A program made the translations under genes and the position numbers. Of a stretch of 64,000 nucleotides of DNA, positions 23,072 through 34,491 are shown one piece after another. Numbering within the stretch: the first letter of the stretch is position 1; each line of letters starts with the position of its first letter. Source of the DNA: Triglochin maritima (Eukaryota > Streptophyta > Magnoliopsida > Alismatales > Juncaginaceae); the NCBI GenBank assembly GCA_963682175.1, contig OY821782.1, positions 33,439,741 through 33,503,740 of the forward strand, read 5' to 3'. The notes under the pieces were generated by a model that saw nothing but the letters and a program-made list of their open reading frames with translations, was not told where the DNA came from and made no database searches.

Positions 23072-24948
23072 TGTAATAACCCTAATCTAAACACCCTAAT
23101 TAACCTTAATTAATCGTGCTACAGTAACTGATGAGGTAGAGGTGTTGGATAAGATTGGATTTTTCCTATAAATAGAGGTGTTAGGTCTAATAAAACGTTT
23201 TCTCTTTGCTTGGGTTGATTAGAGAGTGAGAGAGGCGATCTTGGACGAGAAGAAGAAGGAGAGAAGGAGAAGAAGAGGAGGAGAAGGAGAAGAAGTTGGG
23301 TTGGGCTTGCCAAAACTTGGGAGGCTTCCACGAACTTCAATAAGGTATGCCAAGTCTTCATTATAACTCACATAAGCTTTGTGGGTGTTGGGGATCGACG
23401 TTGGTGTCGAATTCCCCGTCGGATTGCAACCTATTCAGAGGTTGAAGACGACAATCAGTCGACCGGTGCCTGTGGGCAGTCGACCGATTCTATTATTATA
23501 TTGTTTTGCACCCGCAAACGGTCAAACGATGTCTGAGGACGGTCGACCGTTATGCCAGATTTGTGCGGGAAAAAGGGTTAGATGTTGTTATCGGTCGAAC
23601 GGATCCACTTCACCGGTCGACCAAAACAATGAGAATAGGTCAGTTGGGGGTTTTGACTTATTAAACGGTTGAACACCCTTAACCTGGTTCGACCGATCTA
23701 TTCGATGCTAAGTCGGTTGGGAGCTTTGACCATCAAAACGGTCGACCGCTCTTTAACTTTCGGTCGACCGACTGAGCATTTTAAATAAGCAGTAGAGTGC
23801 CTGTGATGTTTCGGTCGAACTGTATCTCAGTTCCGGTCAACCGAATATTACTTAGGCAAAATGATGAGATCCCTGTTATTGGTTGAACGGACCCTTGGTT
23901 CGACCGGTCGGATATATATATATTATAAATATTGTATAGCGTAGACCATCCAAACGGTCGACGCTAGATGACTTTTGTTCGACTGATTGGTCGGTAATTC
24001 GGTTGGCGTGGTTCGACCGAATGCATTATTTGTACAGTACCGTGTACTGTGCGGAATACCGGTCGACCGGTGTGCTTGTAGCGGTCGACCGATCTGCCGC
24101 AGGTTGGTGGATTTATCCACACGCGAGCCGTCGAGTTTAGGTCGACAATTGGCTCTGAGGCGACGGTCGATTACCGGCCTTGGGAGTGACGGATTTCACC
24201 TTCGACGAGGGCGTATTATTGTTGGGACTCTCATATCGTATGGGGTGTGAGAGATGATTGCCGTAAACCTTGGGCTGTTTGCTGGGGTTTGTCGGTAGGC
24301 CGAGGATGTTCTGGCAGGGTGAGCGTCTGGCGGCTCTTGGGGGAGCAGCGGCTGTCGTCTGGCCCGAGTTGTGCATTCGGCGGGCTGACTAGCTCCTGGG
24401 GGTGGCGGCGTAGTACCGATGTTCCTTTCTGCGGCTCTTGGGGAGCAGTGGTGCCGACTGACCCATGTGAGGCAGCGGTGGACTGACTTGACCCTCGTGG
24501 TGGCAGGAGTGGTTCAGTACCGTGGAGGCGGTGAGGGGTATTATTGTGGACCCGAGGTGGATGATCATGTGCATTGCATTGCATTGTTTTTAATTCCATT
24601 TTGTATTTTAGGAGGTTTGGCATACGGGGTTCCTGCAGGGAACTCAGGCATGTTTCAATTGTTTGCATTTCAGGTAGCGAGTAGCATTAGAGTCGAGGTG
24701 GTGACCGAGGAGGGTGCCCCCGGGATCTGATCATGTCTTCTCTTTATATCTTTTGTTGAGGTAGTGATTACCCGGTTGTATTCATTTCTGTTGTAATCAC
24801 AGTTGACTCATATGTATTTTGACTTCCACGTGGATCTATATCTTATTTATATATATATTTCATCTTGTTGTCTCGTAACGTGCCTGGTGTTGACCGTTGA
24901 CGGTGTTTTATATTGTTTAATTTTTCTTCTGTTTTCGGGGACGTTACA
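23072..24948 (+). repeat. 5' LTR of the gypsy element (1877 bp)
   Basis: It starts TGTAATAACCC and ends GACGTTACA. A TATA box CTATAAATAGAGG sits near 23167, followed by a purine-rich GAAG tract (23245-23300) that would be in the transcript leader. The centre carries the GGTCGACC-pair array 23457-24172. Positions 24290-24490 contain a partial internal duplication (GCGGCTCTTGGGG...AGCAG twice). It is related to the solo LTR at 8738-10832. Confidence 0.92.
23457..24172. repeat. Array of paired GGTCGACC motifs (array 3)
   Basis: Pairs of GGTCGA(A/C)C-type words lie in the gypsy 5' LTR. The first is 23457/23478 (21 bp). Most others are 20-22 bp apart, for example the GGTCGAAC/GGTCGACC pair near 23592 and the GGTCGACC/GGTCGACC pair near 23740 (both 22). 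As in arrays 1, 2 and 4, only the motifs are conserved. Confidence 0.9.
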
Positions 24949-24951
24949 ATT

Positions 24952-24963
24952 TGGTATCAGAGC
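24952..24963 (+). promoter_or_regulatory. Gypsy primer-binding site (tRNA-iMet type)
   Basis: TGGTATCAGAGC lies three bases after the LTR end. It is complementary to the 3' end of initiator tRNA-Met, the usual primer for this lineage. Confidence 0.92.
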
Positions 24964-25074
24964 GTTGATCCCGGCGTACTTATCCAAGGAAACCACCTTT
25001 GAGTTAGGAGTTAGGTCTTAGAGGATCATGCATGCATAGATTATATTGATGATTGTCTTGTTTCTTTTGTTGAG

Positions 25075-25560
25075 ATGCCTCCTAGATGGGAGAAGGTCGT
25101 CGCTCATACTCGCAGTGAGAATGAGACTACGAGGAATGAGGCTTGGGAGGATGAGCGTCGGACGTTGTTTGATACGGTCGGACGTCTGAATGAGATGCTA
25201 CAGCAGCATGCAGCACAGACTGGGCAGACGGGGACTAGTGCTAAGCATGACCGGTTTATGCGCCAGCATCCGCCTACCTTTCTGGGGCAGTACGATGCAG
25301 AGGCAGCGGAGGAATGAATCTTCACGATGCAGAAGATTTTCAGTGCTATCGGTTGTCCTCCAGAGGCGAAGGTGGGTCTGGCCACTAATGTTTTGGGCGG
25401 TGCTGCGTCCAACTGGTGGAGGTCCACATTTGCAGTGGTGTTTGCGGATAGAGAGGATATAGCCTGGGAGGAGTTCGTTGGCGAGTTCAACGAGCAGTAT
25501 TTTCCGCAGCATGTGTAGGATGCGAAGAGGGAGGAGTTTCTGAGCCTTCAGCAGGGGCAA
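25075..25560 (+). pseudogene. Gypsy gag, broken
   Basis: The frame opens MPPRWEKVVAHTRSE and runs through a coiled-coil-like start (LFDTVGRLNEMLQQH) to HPPTFLGQYD. A TGA stop follows at 25315. The same frame continues with KIFSAIGCPPEAKV and GGAASNWWRS up to a second stop (TAG, 25516). This is a Retrotrans_gag-type capsid region. Immediately after LSLQQGQ the sequence jumps to the protease side, so the gag tail and its CCHC zinc knuckle are deleted. No particle protein could be made. Confidence 0.87.
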
Positions 25561-25562
25561 CA

Positions 25563-27460
25563 CACTGGCAGAGTTTACACCATCCAGGCAGAGAAGGCTA
25601 GAGATGGAGGCGCTGGCGTGGAAGGTACGCTTCTTGTTGCTGGTTCGGTAGCTAGGGTGCTCTTTGTTTGTGGCGCGACACACTCGTTCATCTCAGAGCG
25701 ATTTGCGGGAGTGTTGGGTTGTACCCTTGCGATGTTGACTGCCACCTTGGAAGTCAGCACACCCCTGGGTCTGGTGGGCACTGTGGGGAGATTTGTCCCC
25801 GGCGCCACTGTTGTTTCGGGAGATCAGGAGTTTCCGGCCGACCTGGTCTTGCTACCGATGGAAGACTTTGATGTCATACTTGGGATGGATTGGTTGTCCC
25901 AATACGATGTTCGAGTCTTGTGCCGTGAGAAAAAGATTTTGATCCCGAGGAAAGGTTTGCCTGATATTCTAATCAGAGGGGTCAGAAACAGAGGAGGTCG
26001 CGTTATTGTATCTGTTGTGAGGGCTCAGAGGCTGTTACAGCAGGGTTGTGCAGCATTTTTAGCGACGCTTGTGGTTGCGGAGGCAGAGTCTCAGAGGTTA
26101 GAGGACATTGAGGTGGTGCAGGAGTTCGCTGATGTTTTTCCAGCGAAGATTCCAGGTTTACCACCGCACAGGGAGTTGGAGTTCAGCATCGAGTTAGTAG
26201 CTGACACTACACCGCAGTCGAAGGCTCCATACCGGATGACACCTGCTGAGTTCACAGAGTTGAAGAAGCAGTTGCAGGAGTTGATGGACTCTGGATTTAT
26301 CAGACCTAGTGTCTCGCCTTGTGGTGCACTGGTTTTGTTTGTGAAGAAGAAGGACAGATCTTTGAGGATGTGCATAGACTACAGGATGTTGAACCAGGTG
26401 ACGGTGAAGAATAGGTATCCTTTACCTAGGATCGAAGACCTCTTCGATCAGCTGTAGTCAGCGAAGGTTTTCTCGAAGATTGACTTGCGTTCAGGATATC
26501 ACCAGTTGAGGATCCGAGATGAGGACATCCAGAAGACAACTTTCAGGACGAGATATGGACGCTACGAGTTCTTGGTGATGCCTTTTGGATTGACGAATGC
26601 TCCGGCAACATTCATGGATCTGATGAACCGGACATTCAGGCAGCATATTGATAGATTTGTGATTGTCTTTGTGGATGACATTTTGATCTATTCACCAGAT
26701 GTGGAGCAGCATAGAGAGCATCTGAGGATTGTACTCAGCATCTTGAGAGCTCAGCAGTTATATGCTAAGTTCTCAAAGTGCGAGTTTTGGTTGGACAGAG
26801 TGGCGTTACTCCGACACATTGTATCGGCAGAGGGGATATCAATGGATCCGGCGAAGCTAGAGGCAGTGACACAGTGAGGGGCCCCTACGAGCGTGACGGA
26901 GATTAGGAGCTTTGTTGGACTGGCGGGTTATTACCGTCACTTCATCAAAGACTTCTCGAGATTGGCAGCACCACTGACGGCTCTGATGCAGAAGGGAGTC
27001 ACTTTTGTATGGTCGCAGAAGTGCGAGGACAGCCTTCGAGAGCTGAATAGACTGATGACCACGACACCAGTTTTGTCATTGCCGAGTGGCACAGGTGGAT
27101 TTGTGATTTATAGCGACGCTTCAGGTATTGGCTTAGGATGTGTACTTATGCAGTACGGGAGGGTGATCGCGTACGCATCCAGACAGCTGAAGGTCCATGA
27201 GAGGAATTACCCGACTCATGATTTGGAGTTAGCAACAGTGGTTCACGCACTGAAGACCTGGAGACACTACCTTTTTTGCGAGCAGTTTGAGGTGTTTACA
27301 GATCATCAGAGTCTGAAGTATCTGTTCTCGCAGAAGGAGCTGAACATGAGGCAGCGCAGATGACTTGAGTTCATTAAGGACTACGATTTCACTATCTCTT
27401 ACCATCCGGGGAAGGCGAACACGGTTGCATACGCTTTGAGACGGAAGGTGGAAGTATCAG
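25563..27460 (+). pseudogene. Gypsy protease-RT-RNase H, with stops
   Basis: One reading frame carries a retropepsin-like region ([11 protein letters not shown], then [13 protein letters not shown]), then RT and RNase H. RT shows [56 protein letters not shown] and the catalytic FVDDILIYS. RNase H shows [15 protein letters not shown] and [10 protein letters not shown]. Stops occur at 26455 (TAG), 26875 (TGA) and 27361 (TGA), and the protease catalytic Asp is replaced by Val at 25666-25668. The copy is inactive. The G-to-A character of several stops (Trp or Gln codons) fits decay by cytosine methylation. Confidence 0.92.
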
Positions 27461-28245
27461 TAGCAGCCTATGCATTCAGGAGTGACGACTGTTGGAGTCT
27501 TTAGCAGAGTGGAGACCATTTGCAGATAGCTCTGAGGGTGCAGTGATTGCAGGATTGAGAGTAGAGCCTCAGACAGTATCGACAGTGATTCATGCTCAGA
27601 CTATAGATGTGGAGTTGAGCAGTTTGTTACAGTTAGCGGCTAGAGATGGGTCAGACTTCAGAGTTGGAGTGATGTGGGCGTGAGACAGCTAGTTGGACCT
27701 GACATTATACAGTTATATTCAGAGAAGGTCGACGTGATCAGGAGACGACTAGTTATAGCACAGAGCAGGCAGAAGAGTTATGCTGATACGCGGAGGCGTG
27801 AGCTGAATTTTGATGGAGGAGATCATGTCTTCCTGAAGATCTCACCTTCCAGATGGGTGATGAGAATCGGGAAGAAGGGGAAGCTGAGTCCGAGGTATGT
27901 TGGACCTTTTGAGATATTGGATCGAGTCGGGGAGGTGGCATATAGGATTGCTTTACCGCCACAGTTCGCAGGACTTCACAACGTCTTCCATGTATCTATG
28001 CTGAGGAAGTATGTGGCCGGTCCAGCTCATGTGATAGAGATAGCAGTACCCGAGATCCAACATGATTTGTCGTTAGATGAGAGACCAGTTGAGATTGTGG
28101 ATTAGATGGTACATCAGCTCAGGAGGAGAGCGGTTCCGATGGTGAAGGTCAGGTGGCAACATCACAGTATCAGAGAGGCTACCTGAGAAATCGTGGAGGA
28201 CGTCAGGAGGCAGTATCCAGAGTTTTCCAGTAAGTCAGCTAGTTT
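27461..28245 (+). pseudogene. Gypsy integrase C-terminal remnant
   Basis: The HHCC and catalytic core domains of integrase are missing; short frames at 27492-27683 cover the junction. From 27674 the end of integrase is readable: QSRQKSYADTRRREL, VFLKISPSRWVMR and LSPRYVGPFEILDRVGEVAY (the GPY/F module), then LHNVFHVSMLRKYV. After a stop at 28103-28105 it continues into VKVRWQHHSIREAT, the chromodomain-like tail, with another stop. In intact Tekay-type elements this tail is thought to guide integration into heterochromatin. Confidence 0.88.
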
Positions 28246-28282
28246 GAATTTCGAGGACGAAATTTCTTAAAGGAGGGTACAT

Positions 28283-28345
28283 TGTAATAACCCTAATCTA
28301 AACACCCTAATTAACCTTAATTAATCGTGCTACAGTAACTGATGA
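28283..28345 (+). repeat. Gypsy 3' LTR stub
   Basis: The first 63 bases of the LTR are identical in order to 23072-23134 and are preceded by the purine tract. The sequence then leaves the LTR within the shared word GATGA and continues as Athila-like LTR (AAGCGGTGGCAAGTACGG). The remaining 1.8 kb of this LTR are absent from the window. Confidence 0.9.
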
Positions 28346-29532
28346 AGCGGTGGCAAGTACGGTCGAACACAAGGAGGGAGAGATATTGTTATTTTTGGAT
28401 TTTCGATTAGATAGAGAAAGAGAGAACAATAATAATGTTGGTTTGAGATTTTTGGTTTTTAATTATCTAAAGCAAGAACAACAAAACAAAACTAAGAATA
28501 AAACAATTATGGATGAGAGTCCAGCGGGTGGAGGTTTAGATATCGGATTTTGATTAGAGAATTCTGAAACATATAATAAATCACATTAGTTATATAAAGC
28601 ATTACATGATAAATGACTCAACATAAACTCAAGTAATCAAAATATACTAGCACGAAATTAAAATAATAACTTGATTCTTCTTCTCATCACCCTAAATCCG
28701 TCACCCCCACCCTTTGGAGAGAGTTAGAAACTCATGGATGGAGGGAAGGAGAAGGGGTCCTAGAGAAACTACAAAAGAAAACTAAAAACACAAAATAAAA
28801 GAAACATAATTTTATTGCTAAAGAGAAGAACAAAAACTAAGACTAAAATTAAGAACATAAACTAGGAACATCCTCTACACAACGTTTCGGGGCTATTTAT
28901 AGCCGATACAAGGGACTTAGGTATAAAATAGGAAAGTACACGTGGCAAGACACGACTGGACAAAATCCGGAGCCACGGATCCACAAGGGGGCGGCGTTTC
29001 CGCCGCACAATACACGTAGGATGCGGCGATTTTGCCGCAATATATGCGGCTATTTAATCCGGATTTTTCATGTATGTTTATGGTACGATTTCAATATCCT
29101 TTGCACGTCTGGATGATTTCTTTCCTTTCTTTTGAGCTCCGAATTAATTCCTTCATATATTTGGAGATCCAAATTGATTTTTCTTTAGAATTTCTCCAAG
29201 ATAATATTTTGGTGCTTTAATTGCAGTCGGGTCCTCGGCGTTTTTGCAATTCAGTCCCTGGCTACTTTTGTGCTTAAGTCCTTGGCCTTTTTGCAATTAG
29301 GTCCTTGAATGCTTTTATGCTTGGATGAATTTCCATTTGAATCCCGATAATCTTGAACTTGGTCTTTATGGCAGAAATGAGTCTCTGGCACGCATTTATG
29401 CTCGGGATATGGGTAATTTGCATTCAGGTCCCTGTATTCTGTAAATAAGACTAAACACATACCTTAGTAGCATTTATTGATATAAAATTAATCTAAATGA
29501 GAGACATATGATGCAATGTATGCAATGCATCA
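28340..29532 (-). repeat. 3' LTR of Athila-like element A (end-truncated)
   Basis: It aligns with 34492-35722 over its length except at the left margin, where TGATGA runs straight into AGCGGTGGC. A minus-strand TATA box (GGCTATTTATAGCC in plus view) lies at about 28891-28904. A pair of palindromes of the type GCGGCG-TTTC-CGCCGC sits at 28991-29038. The terminus CATTGCATCA at 29532 is followed by the polypurine tract complement. Confidence 0.92.
28991..29038. repeat. Paired GC-rich palindromes, 32-bp spacing (LTR copy)
   Basis: GCGGCGTTTCCGCCGC at 28991-29006 and GCGGCGATTTTGCCGC at 29023-29038 are separated by 16 bases, so their starts are 32 bp apart. A decayed version lies in the other LTR at 35181-35228. 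A sharper pair with the same spacing lies inside the element at 34284-34331. Confidence 0.92.
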
Positions 29533-29548
29533 AATACCCCCACACCTA
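29533..29548 (-). promoter_or_regulatory. 3' polypurine tract of element A
   Basis: On the minus strand it reads TAGGTGTGGGGGTATT directly before the LTR start TGATG. It is the expected primer for plus-strand DNA synthesis. An internal tract with the same core lies at 30506-30527. Confidence 0.85.
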
Positions 29549-30886
29549 GATTTTGCTAGTCCCTAGCAAAACAGAATATAAGAGAAACTGAAAACAGGGA
29601 AATCCTAACTCACTTTCGTAGGAATCACGGTTGCACTTAGCATGTGCAACAAGCCTTTAAACCCCCAAGTTTCCTTAGAGGACGAGTTTTGTCTCGTGAG
29701 GGTTTTCAGTTGACACACCCACAAAGTCTTAATTCAACATTCCATTAATAACTCTCAATATCCCTACCTCAACCTTATATATCTCACTGAGAATTCTTGC
29801 ATGCTCATTATATAAGTCTAACTCATAAATTTTTTGACTTGGTCTTTGTTCCTCCAACATTCACACCACTAACCCTTCTACACATGATATCACTTAAATT
29901 ATTTTGCACGCCTCCTCTGGTGGTGATCATTCGGATCAACCATGGCATGGATCATTCTTTTAGCTTTGGGCCTTGAGTATCTTAAAGTATATTTTTTTCT
30001 TTTTCCGTGATTCAACACATTTGCTTTTTCTGACACTTTTACCCTTTTTTGCATTCGTGTAGCGAGTTTGGTCGATAATCCCGAGCTGGCAGACTCAAGT
30101 TACCGGGTTTCAAGATACCCCTACGGACCAGTGACTCAAAGGTTTGGGCTTTTGTAATCATTTTGCAAAATGTGTTTTCCTCACTTTATTCCTTTATTTT
30201 TACTTTTATTTTCCCCAAGGCTTAATTGCTATTAGAAGTCCACACTTCCCGGTATATTTTCCTCAACCTCTGCTTTTTATCAACCACTTCAAAGATTTGA
30301 TTCATCCAATTTAAGTGCATACATGTCTTTAAAGGGTAATGAGTTATTTCTTTGGAACTTAGATTTATGTCACAGTTTCTACAAACAGAACTATATAATA
30401 AGGAACAAAAACTCAATGTATTTTGTACACGGGTTTTGGCAGTTCAATCTTAAGCTATGTCATGGAACATTGATTTTTTTTTAAAAGAACATATAAAGAT
30501 AGATAAACACCCCCCCCCCCCACACCTAAATCATGCATTGTCCTCAATGTATGCATAGATAAAGCAAATGCACTTATTACCTGGGTGAACTGCGGTGGAG
30601 GGATGGAATTTGCTCAGAGTCAACCATAGTCAGAACTGGATTGAATGACACCATGTTGGTGCATGGATCCAGTTGAATTGTTCCACATGTTGCAATGAGA
30701 GTCCTGAGTCACAGATTCCACACCCCTCACATGTATTGATTCTCTTATTTGCTCGATTGATGGTAGGTGTGTCGAAGAATTACTCCCCTTTTTCTCACTT
30801 CCTTTTTGATTTTGTGATGATTTATTTGATTCAGAAATCTTATAGATACGTGCTCTCATCACAACATCACTTTGATTGCATATTAT
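29549..30886 (-). other. 3' untranslated region of element A
   Basis: No domain-bearing ORF is present. It holds a conserved hairpin (GTTGCAC, 7-base loop, GTGCAAC) at 29630-29650 within a block also found in elements B and C. It also holds a second poly-C/poly-G tract at 30506-30527 next to GCATTGTCCTCAATG, equivalent to 52741-52780 in element B. These landmarks probably serve reverse transcription or packaging; that is inference. Confidence 0.6.
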
Positions 30887-33192
30887 TTATGGCTCACTAT
30901 CAACATGAAAGATATTAAATTCAGCTTTTAAGTTCCCAAAAGATAATTGCATGAGCCCATTTCGACAGTTTATCAATGCTTCAGAAGTGGCTAAAAAGGG
31001 TCTGCCTAGTATTACAGGGATTTGTCTATTAGGGTTTACAATAGGTGCAGTATCTAGTACGACAAAATCCACTGGGTAAATGAAGTCACCCACCTTGATC
31101 AAAACGTCCTCGACTACACCTCTAGGTTTCTTAATAGAGCAGTCAGCAAATTGAAGAGTTGTCTTAGAGGGTGTTAGTGGACCAAGGTTGAGTTGCTCGT
31201 AGACAGAGAACGGGAGTAGGTTAACACTAGCACCAAGGTCTAGAAGGGCTTTGTTGATAAAAGTATCTCCTATTGCACATGAAATTGTGGGACACCCAGG
31301 GTCCTTATATTTTATAGGAGATGAGTTGGACAGAATAGAGCTTATGTTTGCAGTTAAGAAAGCCTTCTTTGGTACGTTCGTTTTTCTCTTTTTAGTGCAC
31401 AGATCTTTTAAGAATTTAGCATAAGCAGGTATTTGTTGAATCATATCTAAGAGTGGAATATTCACCTTAACTTGCTTAAATACTTCCAAAATTTTCTCCA
31501 TTTGTGCACTTGAGTTCTTCTTGAGTCTATTGGGAATGGAGCTTTAGGAACATAGACTTGCTCAGGTTGAGCTATGGGTTCAGTTTGAGTAGGTGGGTTG
31601 GGCGTTTCAGATTGGACGTCAGGTTCAATGGTTAGGTCATATGTGGTTGCTTGATGGCTAGATTGATTAGACGTTCTAGGATTTACCACATTGTTATCGA
31701 CTTGTCTTCCGGACCGTAATGATACTACTGCATTTATTTGTTGGAACAGTCCTTCCTCATTAACCATTTGAACCGGTATAGGGTTGTTATTTTCTAGAGG
31801 TGGTTGATAGGGCTGATATGAATTATTAGATCTTGGATTCACCTCAGGTTGACTTGGAAACTGACCCTTTTCTCTTGCACCTACAATTTGTGCGAGTTGG
31901 CTGACTTGTGTCTCTAGCCTTTGGAAGGACTGGTTGGTTGTTTGTATAAAGGTTTTCATCAAAAATTTCAAGCTTGTCAACCTAACCTCATGATCGCCAT
32001 TGTTACTAAACCCAGATGATGTATTATTTTGGTTATACGGGTTTGGTTGTTGTCTAGGAGGTTGACCTTGTTGGCTTGATGAGAAATTGGAATTATTACG
32101 CCAACCCGAGTTATAGGTTGATGCGTATGGGTCATTTCTAGCATGGTTAAACGTGGCATTAACTTGTTCCCAGTCCGCACAATCCTCCATTAAATGACCA
32201 GTCTGACCACATCTAGAGCAAGGGATAGACGAGGCTTGATTCACTCGGGGTCGGGTTTGTAGCTCTAGACTTTCCATTCTGCGCATAAGGGTAGCTAGTT
32301 TTACTTCAGCCGCTATGTTGGCATCTACAGCTAAGACACCTGGTCTGGGTTGACTTGCTATTCTAGATCCAATACTCGGGTTAAGCGGTGTTCTAGCATT
32401 GTCCCATTGCATACTGTTTTCAACTAAATCCTCAAGAAAAGTCCAGGCATCATTTTCATTTTTTGACATGAAGTTCCCTTGGCTTACGGATTCTACCATA
32501 ACCCTAGATGTGGGTGTCAATCCCTCATAGATAATTTGGCACAACTGCCATCTTGGAATTCCGTGATGAGGGTATTGGGTCAGCACACTTTTAAATCTTT
32601 CGAGATAGGAATAGAACGGCTTGCTCTCAGATTGAACTAATGCAACAATTTCATTCCTAATCCTCATAGTCTTATGGTTGGGGAAATATTTTTTTAGGAA
32701 TACTTGAACAAACTCAGCCCAACTTCTAATGGATCTTTCGGCTAGACTATATAGTCATTTCTTAGCGTCGTCCTGCAATTCTATTGGCACGAATTTCAGA
32801 CGCACTGCCTCCTCAGGGATATGCTGGTATTGCATAAGAGAGCAGATTTCCTCAAATTCTCTAAGGAAGAGATATGAGTCTTCCCTAGAGGTGAACTTAG
32901 GCAACATACTCATGTATTGTGCCTTAAGTTCGAAGTCGCGACCCTGTATGGTGGGCATAACGATGCATGATGGCTGAGCAGCCATCGCTGGGTAGCATCG
33001 ATCCCTCAGAGTTATAGGTTGTGCAACAGGTGGGTCCACTACATTCTCACCCATTGGATCTGGGTGAGGTGGTGCAGCAGATGGATTGGGGCTAAGTTCT
33101 AGACTGGAATCTAGATGAACTCGTGAGAGTCGATTACTCAAGTCCCGAATCCAAATCTGAGTGCACCAGGTTGAATGAATTTTTGAGTTCAA
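30887..33192 (-). pseudogene. Athila-like gag-protease, two breaks
   Basis: Read from 33192 down, the product matches the intact one at 49265-52447. It has ITLRDRCYPAMAAQPSCIV, LPKFTSREDSYLFLREFEEI and PIELQDDAKK, then gag core words such as HGIPRWQLCQIIYEGLTP, the zinc knuckle CSRCGQTGHLMEDC near 32181-32222, and a retropepsin-like DLGASVNLLPFSVYEQLNLG near 31190-31250. It ends near 30887. Two breaks are visible: an in-frame TGA where element B has Trp (near 32746), and a one-base frameshift near 31533. It would encode capsid/nucleocapsid and protease only. Confidence 0.92.
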
Positions 33193-34283
33193 ATTCGAAA
33201 TTTAAATTCCAAATTTAATTTCAAGAATTACTTACAATTTTTTTTTCTGTGTTTTTTTTTGAAAATGGAAACAAACAATAGAATGGGGAAAGATGAGAAA
33301 GGAATCCTAATCTAGAGAATTGAGGTGAGAAGAGAAAGAAGACTCAGATGAGAAGGGAAACTTAACTCTAAAGATAGAAAAAAGGGTTGGTCAGAAATTT
33401 CCTGAACAAACACGGTTCAAACAACGTAGACCTAGTGTCGCTTAAATCTAGACGACTCCTAACTGGTTGAGTCGAGTTGATTTGCTTGATTCACCTCCCT
33501 CACTAATCAAACCAACTTGGCCAGGCCGTGTATAGCTAGTGGGGGCGCTTCCGACAGAGTCGGTGCCAATTAGACAACCACTTCGCTTGGAAGACTTACG
33601 TCAACACAAAAATACTTTCTAGACACCAAATTAAATTCGATCAGCTTCAGGTCATAGCAAGTCAAACCAATCTTCTCCTTAATTGAGTCTGAATCCTTAG
33701 GGGCCAATGTCTAATTGATTTTAATTTAAGACTTGGGTGACACTTTAGGGTTGTGATTTGTGGGCCACGGAAGGATGATGATATCCCCACCGTATCTTTT
33801 CCTACGGAGTTGCCCTTAAGATAGTTTAACTTAAATGTAGCAAAGATAGTCAAACATGGGTCTTTAATTGGGGGCAATTGCAAGGTTGTATGCAAACTAA
33901 ATTATATGCTTAGATGCAATCGTTAAAACGCGATACGTACCTTGCCTCCAACACTCTTTCAACAATAAAAATAATTTGCAAGAATTTAGCAAGAATAATG
34001 CAAACAAAACATTATATGATGCATGCACTAAGTCCTCCTAATTTTGCCAATTTTTAGGTCAGAGTTGAATTATTGCCAATTATGGAATTTTGCCCTAACA
34101 CGTGCAGTTCTACGAAAAGTGAAATTTCCGAAACTAGAAATTACGAGGAAAAAGGCAAAAAGGTTACCTACGCAATGCTCAGTCGGGTTCACCGCCCGCT
34201 CTCGAAATTTCAGTAGCTCCACGCGTCCACCCAGAGATGGTGCGAACCCCAGAAAAAAATTGAAGCCCAGATGCTTCAAATGT
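33193..34283 (-). other. 5' leader of element A
   Basis: This stretch between the paired palindromes and gag has no convincing ORF. It contains words resembling the leader of element B (GCCAATGTC...AAG and a region near 33540-33580 resembling GCGTTGCCCACTTTGTCGA-type text at 49010). It is probably the untranslated RNA leader, which would carry packaging and dimerisation signals. Confidence 0.45.
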
Positions 34284-34331
34284 GCGGCGATTCCGCCGCA
34301 GGTTCTTCTCGGTATGCGGCGATTCCGCCGC
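34284..34331. repeat. Paired GC-rich palindromes, 32-bp spacing (leader copy)
   Basis: Two identical 16-bp words GCGGCGATTCCGCCGC lie at 34284-34299 and 34316-34331, separated by 16 bases. They sit about 140 bp inside the element from the primer-binding site and repeat the architecture of the LTR pair at 28991-29038. Confidence 0.93.
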
Positions 34332-34467
34332 CCTTGTTGCTCAGACTGCGTTCAAATTTCACCGCGCGCTCTATTTTCTCCTTAAACACAAATCCAAATA
34401 CTTAGATCGCGCACAAGATAAACAGAATAGAATCGAAATCAACAAAAAAAACAAAATCTGCGTCGCC

Positions 34468-34485
34468 TCCCCGGCAATGGTGCCA
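34468..34485 (-). promoter_or_regulatory. Primer-binding site of element A (tRNA-Asp type)
   Basis: On the minus strand it reads TGGCACCATTGCCGGGGA. This differs at two positions from TGGCGCCGTTGCCGGGGA in element B (48252-48269), the complement of the plant tRNA-Asp 3' end and the known Athila primer. Confidence 0.87.
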
Positions 34486-34491
34486 AAAACT

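Larger units (their letters stand above)
23072..28345 (+). mobile_element. Ty3/gypsy element, Tekay-like, degraded
   Basis: The order is LTR (23072-24948), tRNA-iMet primer site, gag, protease, RT, RNase H, the integrase end, a purine-rich tract AAAGGAGGGTACAT and the first 63 bp of the 3' LTR (28283-28345). The coding region has several in-frame stops and two large deletions: the gag end with its zinc knuckle, and the integrase core. The chromovirus-type ending (LHNVFHVSMLRKYV) points to the Tekay/Del lineage, from family knowledge. The 3' LTR runs into the Athila-like LTR within a shared GATGA. Confidence 0.92.

Noticed and set aside
24231..24730. Several overlapping ORFs in the gypsy LTR
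   Set aside because: They lie inside LTR DNA, overlap on both strands, and have no domain; a partial duplication and high GC explain their openness.
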